NCBI GenBank assembly: GCA_033764265.1
Contig: JANRJB010000412.1
Coordinates: 1 to 12,503 of the forward strand
Source of the DNA: VGEM01 sp033764265
GTDB taxonomy: Bacteria > Pseudomonadota > Alphaproteobacteria > Rhodospirillales > Rhodospirillaceae
Direction of reading: 5' to 3'
Length of the DNA: 12,503 nt
Part shown: positions 6,671 to 12,503 of the stretch, in pieces
How the letters are laid out: each line of letters begins with the position of its first letter
Position numbering within the stretch: the stretch's first letter is position 1
Notes under the pieces: generated by a model
Told to the model about the DNA's origin: nothing
What the model saw: the letters and a program-made list of their open reading frames with translations, nothing else
The model's database searches: none
Made by a program: the position numbers and the translations under genes

Positions 6671-9220
6671 ATGATTCGTCAGAACCGTCTTTGCGGCGCC
6701 GCCGCTGTTGCCTTGGTCACCGGAATCGCAGCGGTGGACTTCGCCGCACTGGCCCAGCCCGCGCTTGAGGAAATCGTCGTCACCGCGCGCAAACGCGAAG
6801 AAAGCCTGCGCGAAATTCCCCTGTCGATCACCGCCTTCTCGGCCAACGACATCGAGAAAAAGGGGTTTCAGGGCCTGGAGGACATCCAGTTCGCCGCGCC
6901 TGGCATGCAGTATTCGAACCAGGGCGGACAAATTCCCGGGCGCTACAATTCCGCGATTCGCTTCCGCGGCATGAACGTCAACTCCGACAGCCCCTCGCTG
7001 CAGCTGGGCTCGCTGTTCATCGACGGCATTTACGTGTTGGGCGGCACCCAATCCATTCCGCTGGAAGACATCGAACGCATCGAAGTCATCAAGGGCCCGC
7101 AGTCGGCCTACTTCGGTCGCAACACCTTCGGCGGCGCGATCAACTATATCACCCGCGACCCCTCGACGACGGAGTATTCGGGCAAAGTCAGCGCGCTCGG
7201 CGCGACCTATGACGAGTACAACGTCGCCGTCAATCACGAGGGCCCGTTGGTCGAGGACAAGCTGGCCTACCGCATCGGTGGGCGCATCTACAGCAAGGGC
7301 AACATGTTCACCGCATCGGACGGCGGCGAACTGGGCTCGGAATCCTCGAAGTCGATCAATGCCACGCTGTTCGCCACTCCATCCGACAGCCTGACTCTCA
7401 AGCTGCGCGGATTTTACAACAAGGACGATGATAGTCCGCCGGCTGGCGGCATCATCGCCGGCATCAGGAACGACAGCTGCACCGGCAAGACCGTGCAGAC
7501 GCAAGACCCGGCCGCGCCGAATGCCCGGCCGCGCAACTACGTCTGCGGCATCGTGCCGACGCAAGGAAACGCGATCTCGAATCTCAACACCCGCCAGATC
7601 ATCGACAGCAACACCAGCCTGTTTCCGCAGCAGGCGGCGTTCGTCGGCCGGCCAACCATCCTGATCGACAACCTTGTGAATCGGCCCAACCCGCCACAGG
7701 TCAACGTGCCGTTTATCGACCACATGGGGCTGGAGCGCGACGTCATGCGTTTCTCGGCCTCGGCCGACTACGCGTTCGACAGCGGCTATGCAGCCACTTT
7801 GCAAGGCGGCTACAACCGGCTGCGCGCCAACTGGATTCGCGACTTCGGCCTGTCGGCCATCGAGAACTGGTACTCGCGCGACCCGCAGGACGCCAAGGAC
7901 TTCTCGGTTGAAGCGCGCATCGCTTCGCCGGACGATCAGGCGCTGCAATGGCAGATCGGCGGCAACTACTATTATCAGAAGTTCATCCAATCGGGTTCGG
8001 GTGGTGACGCCATCTCGTTGTGCACGACCATCATCTCACCGCCGCCACCGGGCGAGCGCTGCACGCGCAACCCGTTCGTCACCTTCAACTCGCTCCTGCA
8101 GAACACCGACAAGATCAAGGCGTGGGGCGTTTTCGGCTCGGTCGGCTACGACTTCACCGAGCAGTTGACGTTGAACCTGGAAGGCCGCTACCAGCACAAC
8201 GACGCGCGCACTGCGATCCTGACGGCCCGCCCGCTGAAGGTGGTCGACAAGAACTTCCTGCCGCGCGCGATCCTGCGCTGGACGCCGACGGACGAAACCA
8301 ACGTCTACGGTAGCTACGCCAAGGGCGTCATCCAGGGCCAGCCAAACGCCCAGATCGCCACCGCCACGCCCAACGAGCTGCGCCAGTACCTCGCCCAGAT
8401 TCCGACCGCGGCCGCCACGCTGCCGGCGGAAATTCTCGACATGTATGAACTGGGTTGGAAGCAGTCGCTGTGGGAGAACCGCGCCAATTTCAACCTCGCA
8501 GCCTACTACGGCGAGTGGAAAGGCCAAAAGGGCCGCGGCGTGGTGGTACTGCAGGAAGACTGCGGCAGTCCCAGCCATGGCTTGTCTGGTGGCTGTGTCG
8601 GCGGCAGTCCGCCCGGCCTCGGCTTGCCCGGCCAGCCGGCGCGTAATCTCGACGGCACGCCGTTCCTCAATTCGCGCAATGTCAACGCGCCGGGCACCTC
8701 AAAGCTGTGGGGTGCGGAGTGGGAGAGCGCCGTTGCCATCACCGAGAACTGGGACGCCCAGTTCAACCTGACCTACGCGCGCTCGAAGTATAAGGACTTC
8801 CTGTTCAACTTCGTGCAGCCGATCTCCGGCTTTTCGCAGCAGAAAGGCAACTCCAACGCCCGCTTCCCCAAATGGATCGGCGCGCTCAACTCCAATTACA
8901 CGGCGAACCTGACCGACGACTGGGATTGGTTCCTGTCGGGCGACCTGCAATACTTCGGCAAGGCCTACGTCGACGAAAGCAACCTGGCCCAGTGCAACGA
9001 TTACTGGCTGGTGAACGCCCGCGCCGGCGTGGAACGCGAAGACTTCCGCGTTGAGATGTTCGTCAAGAACCTGTTCGACGACGACAACTGGGCGGCCTGC
9101 GCCCGCTGGACCGACTTCGACCAGGCCCCCAACCTCGCCGGCTTGACGTTGAACCAGGGCATCGCCGTCACGGCCCAAGACAAGCGCCAGTTCGGCATCC
9201 GCACCTCGATCGACTTCTAG
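6671..9220 (+). CDS. TonB-dependent outer-membrane receptor, IPGR subfamily (TBDR-3)
   Basis: This is an outer-membrane beta-barrel transporter of 849 aa, substrate unknown. The frame stays open for 97 codons upstream, but ATG 6671 is chosen because AGGGGG precedes it and a proper signal peptide (1-28, ending A-A-L-A) follows. The upstream codons also run through the region just after the TBDR-2 terminator. The TonB box EEIVVTA is at 33-39. The plug holds IPGRYNSAIRFRGM (88-101) and KGPQSAYFGRNTFGGAINY (141-159). The barrel ends in I-D-F. By eye, about two thirds of plug residues equal TBDR-4, and both share YSKGNMFTASDGG, GQPARNxDGxPF and ARFPKW. Four cysteine pairs lie in predicted loops (C270/C292, C451/C464, C631/C642, C775/C810), all matched in TBDR-4. 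A Pro-rich SPPPPGERC loop near 464 may be surface exposed. Confidence 0.95.
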   Translation: MIRQNRLCGAAAVALVTGIAAVDFAALAQPALEEIVVTARKREESLREIPLSITAFSANDIEKKGFQGLEDIQFAAPGMQYSNQGGQIPGRYNSAIRFRGMNVNSDSPSLQLGSLFIDGIYVLGGTQSIPLEDIERIEVIKGPQSAYFGRNTFGGAINYITRDPSTTEYSGKVSALGATYDEYNVAVNHEGPLVEDKLAYRIGGRIYSKGNMFTASDGGELGSESSKSINATLFATPSDSLTLKLRGFYNKDDDSPPAGGIIAGIRNDSCTGKTVQTQDPAAPNARPRNYVCGIVPTQGNAISNLNTRQIIDSNTSLFPQQAAFVGRPTILIDNLVNRPNPPQVNVPFIDHMGLERDVMRFSASADYAFDSGYAATLQGGYNRLRANWIRDFGLSAIENWYSRDPQDAKDFSVEARIASPDDQALQWQIGGNYYYQKFIQSGSGGDAISLCTTIISPPPPGERCTRNPFVTFNSLLQNTDKIKAWGVFGSVGYDFTEQLTLNLEGRYQHNDARTAILTARPLKVVDKNFLPRAILRWTPTDETNVYGSYAKGVIQGQPNAQIATATPNELRQYLAQIPTAAATLPAEILDMYELGWKQSLWENRANFNLAAYYGEWKGQKGRGVVVLQEDCGSPSHGLSGGCVGGSPPGLGLPGQPARNLDGTPFLNSRNVNAPGTSKLWGAEWESAVAITENWDAQFNLTYARSKYKDFLFNFVQPISGFSQQKGNSNARFPKWIGALNSNYTANLTDDWDWFLSGDLQYFGKAYVDESNLAQCNDYWLVNARAGVEREDFRVEMFVKNLFDDDNWAACARWTDFDQAPNLAGLTLNQGIAVTAQDKRQFGIRTSIDF

Positions 9221-9255
9221 ACTTCAAGTCTCTTCGCTATTGTCATGCGTGCAAC

Positions 9256-9285
9256 ACGGGCCTCGGGGGCGACCTCGGGGCCCGT
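9256..9285 (+). terminator. GC hairpin after TBDR-3, possible terminator
   Basis: ACGGGCC (9256-9262) pairs perfectly with GGCCCGT (9279-9285) around a 16-nt loop that holds a near-repeat of CCTCGGGG. It starts 36 bp after the stop codon. No T tract follows, so intrinsic termination is uncertain and the hairpin may instead protect the mRNA 3' end or work with Rho. Its GGGCC/GGCCC core matches the style of the other post-stop hairpins in the array. Confidence 0.45.
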
Positions 9286-9300
9286 CGCGTTGAGGGGCCA

Positions 9301-9316
9301 AGGCGCGTCCGCGCCT
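9301..9316. promoter_or_regulatory. 16-bp near-perfect palindrome upstream of TBDR-4
   Basis: AGGCGCG (9301-9307) and CGCGCCT (9310-9316) are exact reverse complements separated by 2 nt. The position is 203 bp before the TBDR-4 start and 15 bp after the TBDR-3 hairpin. It could therefore be a second element of the TBDR-3 terminator or an operator for TBDR-4. GC-rich DNA makes such palindromes more likely by chance. Confidence 0.3.
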
Positions 9317-9519
9317 ACCGCAATTCCATCGGGGCTTGGTGTTTATTGGGCTGAAGTGGCTGTCAAATAGGAGAATTTCCTCAAAAATCGATTGTGTACG
9401 CCAAAAATGTCGAGTACCCATCCCCGGGGTTGCAGCGCCGGGCGGGCACACCGGAAGCGGGGTGCCGGCTTTCCAGCCGCGGCTGCTGCGGGAGTTGTAT
9501 CGATCAGAGGGGACATCGC
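9317..9519 (+). promoter_or_regulatory. Promoter and leader region of TBDR-4
   Basis: The stretch 9325-9415 is distinctly AT-richer than its surroundings and is the expected promoter site. It carries the direct repeat CAAAAAT at 9382-9388 and 9402-9408, exactly 20 bp apart (two helical turns), and the palindrome AATCGATT at 9386-9393. From 9420 to 9500 the sequence is GC-rich again and would be a 5' leader. AGAGGGGA at 9506-9513 is the ribosome-binding site, with 6-7 nt to the ATG at 9520. No convincing consensus -35/-10 pair was found. Confidence 0.4.
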
Positions 9520-12054
9520 ATGTCATTGAAATCTCGCCTGGCGTCGGGCGGCGTGATCGCCGCCGTGGTGGTGGCCGTGGCGTGGCCGCTCTCGGCCCAG
9601 CCGACGCTCGAGGAAATCGTGGTGACCGCGCGCAAGCGCGAGGAATCGCTGCAGGAAATTCCGATCGCCATTTCGGCGTTCTCGGCCGACCAGTTGAGCC
9701 GCGCCGGCATCACCAAGCTCGAGGATCTCACTCTCCAGGTGGCCGGCGTTCAGTATCACTCGCTCGGTCTTGCCATTCCGGGGCGCGTCAATTCCTCGAT
9801 CCGCTTCCGTGGCATGGACGTCAACAGTCAGGTGCCCACCTTCCAGCTGGGCACGTTGTTCGTCGACGGCATCTACGTGCTGGGCGGCACGCACTCGATC
9901 CCGCTCGACGACGTGGAACGGGTGGAAGTGGTCAAGGGCCCGCAGTCGGCCTATTTCGGCCGCAACACCTTTGGCGGCGCCATCAACTACATCATGAAGA
10001 CGCCGTCGACCACCGAGTACACCGCCGAGATCAACGCCTCCGGCGCCACCTACGACGAATACGACGTCACGGCGTCGTTCGACGGCCCGTTGGTGGAGGA
10101 CAAGATCGGCATTCGCATCGGCGGCCGGTTCTACTCCAAGGGTAACATGTTCACCGCCTCCGACGGCGGAGCGTTGGGCGAGGAAAGCTCGCGCAGCGTT
10201 CAAGGCACCGTCTACGTCACGCCCAACGACAGCACGTCCATCAAGGCGCGCGCCTTTTACGCCCGCGATGCCGACGGACCACCCGCCGGTGGCGCCATTC
10301 CCGGCCGTCTGAACGATACCTGCACCGGCACGACCTTCACCACCAAGACCGGCCAGGTCGTCAATCCGGTGCGCTTTCCGTGCGGCAAGGTGCCCGAGCA
10401 GGGCACGGCGATCTCGGCGCTGGGCAACAACAAGATCATCGACAGCAACACCTCGGCGATCTCGCCGCAGGGCTTCATCTCGACCGGCGATCCCAACTGG
10501 CTGTTGACCAACATCATCCGCCGGCCCTACCCGGCCGCCATCGCCGGCAAAGTGCCGACGCTGGAAGGCATCGAGCTCGAGCGCAACATCTTCCGGGTCT
10601 CCGGCAACGTCGAGCACGAGTTCTCCGGCGGCATCACCGCGGCCGTGCAGGGCGGCTACAACCGCCAGGCCGCGTCGTGGGTGCGCGACTTCGCCTTCAC
10701 CGCCCTCGACAACGGTTACTCGCGCGACCCGCAGTACCTGAAGGACTATTCGATCGAGGCACGCGTCAGCTCGGCCCAGGACCAGCGCCTGCGCTGGCTG
10801 GCCGGCGTCAATTACTACGAGCAGGATCTCGTCACCGCCGGCACCGGCGGCGACGCGGCCTTCGCCTGCGTGGACAGCGTGCCGGGCCTGGTGATCGGCG
10901 CCTGCGCGCCCGGCCGAGCGCTCGTGTTCGGCAACACGCTCGGCAACACCGATCACGTCGAGACCATCGGCTACTTCGCGGCTCTGTCGTTCGACTTCAC
11001 CGAACAGCTTAGCCTCAGCCTCGAAGGCCGCTACCAGGACGACGAGTTCACGCGCGGGCTGGCGATCCGCACCACCGCCAACTATAAAAGTTTCCTGCCG
11101 CGCGTGATCCTGCAGTATCAGCCGAACGACGAAACCAATGTCTACGCCAGCTTCGCCAAGGGCGTCATCCCCGGCGAGATCAACCAGCCCGTGATCGATT
11201 CTCGGTCCGACGCCCGCGTTCTGGCGCAGTTCACCGCCGCCGGCGTCGGGGCGTTCCTCGACGAGGAACTGCTCGACAGCTACGAGATCGGCTGGAAGCA
11301 GCAGCTGTTCGACAATCGCCTGTCGTTCTCGACGGCGGCCTATTACGGCGAGTGGACCAATAAGAAAAGCCGCATCGTCGTTCCGGTCAACTTCACCTGC
11401 GGACAGTCGCTGGCACCGGTCGGCAACCCGGGCTGCAACCCGGCCACCGGCGGGGCCGCGGCCGGCCAACCGGCCCGCAATCCCGACGGCTCGCCGTTCT
11501 TCCAGAACACCAACGTCGTGGTCTCGGGCGATTCGGAAATCTGGGGCTTGGAACTGGAAGCCGACGCGGCCCTGGCCGAAGGCTGGACCGGCGGCGCCAC
11601 GTTCAACTACGCCGGCAACAAGTTCACCAGCTTCATCGCCAACTTCATCACCGGCTACGCCCGTTTCAACGACGTGCGCGGCAACGCTCACGCCCGCTTC
11701 CCCAAGTGGTCGGGCTCGCTCAATACCGCCTACACCGCGGCCCTGACCGACACCTGGGACTGGTTCGTGCGGGCCGATGCCAGCTATTTCGGCAAAACCT
11801 TTGTCGACGTCGACAACCTGGCGTTCTGCGACGCCTATTGGCTGATCAACAGCCGCGCCGGCGTGGAGAAGGACGGCTTCCGTATCGAGCTGTTCGCCAA
11901 AAACCTGTTCGACGACGACAGCTGGGCGGCCTGCTCGCGATTCTCGGAATTCGACCTGCCCAACGACGCGGCGACCTCGACGCTCTACCAAAGCATCATC
12001 GTCGCTCCGCAAAACAAGCGTCAGTTCGGCATCAAGACCGCGATCAAGTTCTAA
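9520..12054 (+). CDS. TonB-dependent outer-membrane receptor, IPGR subfamily (TBDR-4)
   Basis: This is an outer-membrane beta-barrel transporter of 844 aa, ligand unknown. An open frame reaches 42 codons further upstream (to 9394), but ATG 9520 is supported by AGAGGGGA and by the signal peptide that follows it (1-26, hydrophobic VIAAVVVAVAWPL, cleavage after L-S-A). The TonB box EEIVVTA is at 31-37. The plug has IPGRVNSSIRFRGM (86-99) and KGPQSAYFGRNTFGGAINY (139-157). The barrel terminates in I-K-F. It is closest to TBDR-3 in the window and shares all four loop cysteine pairs (C268/C288, C450/C462, C627/C639, C770/C805). Its signal peptide length and TonB-box DNA match TBDR-5 exactly, pointing to a recent shared origin of the N-terminal coding region. 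Codon bias is very strongly G/C-ending, which leaves an unusually long stop-free frame on the opposite strand. Confidence 0.96.
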   Translation: MSLKSRLASGGVIAAVVVAVAWPLSAQPTLEEIVVTARKREESLQEIPIAISAFSADQLSRAGITKLEDLTLQVAGVQYHSLGLAIPGRVNSSIRFRGMDVNSQVPTFQLGTLFVDGIYVLGGTHSIPLDDVERVEVVKGPQSAYFGRNTFGGAINYIMKTPSTTEYTAEINASGATYDEYDVTASFDGPLVEDKIGIRIGGRFYSKGNMFTASDGGALGEESSRSVQGTVYVTPNDSTSIKARAFYARDADGPPAGGAIPGRLNDTCTGTTFTTKTGQVVNPVRFPCGKVPEQGTAISALGNNKIIDSNTSAISPQGFISTGDPNWLLTNIIRRPYPAAIAGKVPTLEGIELERNIFRVSGNVEHEFSGGITAAVQGGYNRQAASWVRDFAFTALDNGYSRDPQYLKDYSIEARVSSAQDQRLRWLAGVNYYEQDLVTAGTGGDAAFACVDSVPGLVIGACAPGRALVFGNTLGNTDHVETIGYFAALSFDFTEQLSLSLEGRYQDDEFTRGLAIRTTANYKSFLPRVILQYQPNDETNVYASFAKGVIPGEINQPVIDSRSDARVLAQFTAAGVGAFLDEELLDSYEIGWKQQLFDNRLSFSTAAYYGEWTNKKSRIVVPVNFTCGQSLAPVGNPGCNPATGGAAAGQPARNPDGSPFFQNTNVVVSGDSEIWGLELEADAALAEGWTGGATFNYAGNKFTSFIANFITGYARFNDVRGNAHARFPKWSGSLNTAYTAALTDTWDWFVRADASYFGKTFVDVDNLAFCDAYWLINSRAGVEKDGFRIELFAKNLFDDDSWAACSRFSEFDLPNDAATSTLYQSIIVAPQNKRQFGIKTAIKF
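9593..9631 (+). repeat. 39-bp direct repeat, copy 1 (TBDR-4 signal-cleavage/TonB-box region)
   Basis: These 39 bp encode the end of the signal peptide, the cleavage site and the TonB box of TBDR-4. They are identical at every position, silent third bases included, to 12465-12503 in TBDR-5. The corresponding DNA of TBDR-1, -2 and -3 encodes nearly the same peptide with several synonymous differences. The repeat therefore reflects recent duplication or gene conversion rather than protein constraint alone. Confidence 0.85.
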
Positions 12055-12087
12055 CCGGCGCAGCGCGACTCCGCCGATCCGCCATTT

Positions 12088-12113
12088 GCGGCCCCGGAGC
12101 GATCCGGGCCCGC
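12088..12113 (+). terminator. GC hairpin after TBDR-4, possible terminator
   Basis: Arms GCGGCCCCGG (12088-12097) and CCGGGCCCGC (12104-12113) pair at 9 of 10 positions around a 6-nt loop, 33 bp after the stop codon. The sequence that follows is not T-rich. The position matches the hairpins after the other three complete receptor genes. Confidence 0.5.
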
Positions 12114-12134
12114 AGCGTCTCGCCGCCCGCCAGT

Positions 12135-12391
12135 ACGCAAGAATTTTCTAGTACCGGTTTATATTGTAGAATCATGCACCTTTGAGCGACCGCGAACCGT
12201 GGTTCGGCGGCCACAGCGATGCGGACTTTGCGGTCCCGGCCGGGTTTCGCCTTTTGACTGGGCAAGCGCCCGGCTTACCCTGGTCGCGAAACGTCGGGGG
12301 CGTTGCCGCTCCATGCCGCCGGTCGTGCGCGCCCGCGGCAACGTACGCCACTCATGCCGGTCCCGGCCGGCTTGACCAAGGGGGATTTCGC
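12135..12391 (+). promoter_or_regulatory. Upstream regulatory region of TBDR-5
   Basis: An AT-rich island at 12140-12175 includes TATATT (12160-12165) and TAGAAT (12167-12172), both plausible -10 hexamers but without a good -35. About 20 bp downstream lies the palindrome CGAACC-GT-GGTTCG (12193-12206). A second promoter candidate is TTGACT (12254-12259), 16 bp, TACCCT (12276-12281), which would give a leader of about 100 nt. AAGGGGGA (12378-12385) is the ribosome-binding site, 6 nt before the ATG at 12392. No gene is seen in this stretch; its short open frames on either strand lack motifs. Confidence 0.4.
12193..12206. promoter_or_regulatory. 14-bp palindrome, candidate operator for TBDR-5
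   Basis: CGAACC (12193-12198) and GGTTCG (12201-12206) are exact reverse complements around GT. The spacing just downstream of the AT-rich, -10-like island would put it in the early transcribed region, a classic repressor position. The regulator is unknown, and the site could also form a short RNA hairpin. Confidence 0.35.
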
Positions 12392-12503
12392 ATGAGCTTC
12401 AGGATTCGTTTGGCTTTGGGCGCCGCCGTGTCGGTCATGACTGCGGCGTTGGCGTTGCCCGCGCCGGCCCAGCCGACGCTCGAGGAAATCGTGGTGACCG
12501 CGC
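12392..12503 (+). CDS. TonB-dependent outer-membrane receptor, N-terminus only (TBDR-5, cut by window edge)
   Basis: Only 37 codons are visible. They encode a Sec signal peptide of 26 residues (MSFRIRLALGAAVSV..., cleavage after P-A-P-A) and then mature QPTLEEIVVTA, whose TonB box is at 31-37. An identical mature start occurs in TBDR-4, and the DNA is the same for the final 39 bp. AAGGGGGA, 6 nt upstream, supports the start. This N-terminal pattern in this setting makes a fifth receptor of the array very likely. The plug and barrel, and so the subfamily, lie outside the window. Confidence 0.88.
   Translation, partial: MSFRIRLALGAAVSVMTAALALPAPAQPTLEEIVVTA
12465..12503 (+). repeat. 39-bp direct repeat, copy 2 (TBDR-5), running to the window edge
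   Basis: This is identical to 9593-9631. The match starts within the codons before the signal-peptidase site and continues to the last visible base, so its true length is unknown. Confidence 0.85.

Noticed and set aside
6635..7990. A 451-codon open frame on the minus strand opposite TBDR-3
   Set aside because: Antisense shadow with Arg/Val/Ala-rich composition and no domain; it also runs back across the TBDR-3 start region.
9394..9519. A 42-codon in-frame N-terminal extension of TBDR-4
   Set aside because: The peptide is Arg/Gly/Cys-rich with no signal character, and the signal peptide begins at 9520 directly after AGAGGGGA.
9523..12012. An 829-codon open frame on the minus strand opposite TBDR-4
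   Set aside because: It mirrors the G/C-ending codons of TBDR-4; its product is a Val/Gly/Arg/Ala-rich string with no recognisable domain or ribosome-binding site.
1210..12054. Naming the receptors as siderophore, vitamin B12, heme or sugar (SusC) receptors
   Set aside because: No substrate-specific motif or neighbouring gene supports any of these; SusC-type length and a SusD partner are absent.
1030..12391. Fur-type iron boxes in the upstream regions
   Set aside because: No run resembling the 19-bp GATAATGATAATCATTATC consensus was found; single GATAAT-like words are too short to count.
1..12503. CRISPR arrays, tRNA/rRNA genes, insertion sequences or integrases
   Set aside because: No regular short repeats with spacers, no tRNA-like cloverleaf or rRNA sequence, and no transposase or integrase motifs were seen on either strand.

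Overview
The window is GC-rich bacterial DNA (clearly above 60% G+C by eye, with strong third-position G/C bias). It encodes outer-membrane TonB-dependent receptors (TBDRs), so the source is a Gram-negative bacterium. The mature N-termini (Q-P-x-L-E-E-I-V-V-T-A), the long runs of TBDR paralogues and the base composition suggest a Pseudomonadota lineage with many TBDRs, such as Sphingomonadales/Caulobacterales-like Alphaproteobacteria or Steroidobacter-like Gammaproteobacteria. The sequence alone does not settle which.

Layout: (1) Positions 1-1029, minus strand: 5' part of a periplasmic solute-binding protein of the ABC-transporter family-5 type (SBP_bac_5, oligopeptide/dipeptide/nickel class). 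Its C-terminus lies beyond the left edge. (2) Positions 1030-1209: a 180-bp divergent intergenic region with a 7+7 bp dyad. (3) Positions 1210-3462, plus: TBDR-1, 750 aa, of a general TBDR subfamily. (4) Positions 3893-6376, 6671-9220 and 9520-12054, plus: TBDR-2, -3 and -4 (827, 849 and 844 aa), paralogues of a second subfamily marked by an IPGRxNxxxRFRGM plug motif and a KGPQSAxxGRxTFxGAxNY plug motif. (5) 12392 to the right edge: signal peptide and TonB box of TBDR-5. It is identical to TBDR-4 over the last 39 bp visible, so the array continues outside the window.

The four gaps in the array are 294-430 bp. Each begins with a GC-rich hairpin just after the stop codon, and only the one after TBDR-2 has a clear T tract. 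Each then holds an AT-richer patch with its own dyad, and each next gene has its own purine-rich ribosome-binding site. The receptors therefore look like separately transcribed and separately controlled units rather than one operon.

Functionally, the region looks like a nutrient-uptake island. Several related but diverged outer-membrane channels, energised by TonB-ExbB-ExbD (not encoded here), would import bulky or scarce substrates, and a peptide-type binding protein could serve a downstream inner-membrane ABC transporter. The substrates cannot be read from the sequence. The most notable features are the repeated local duplication of one receptor type, a lineage-specific pattern of paired cysteines in predicted loops of TBDR-2/3/4, and different palindromes in front of each gene.
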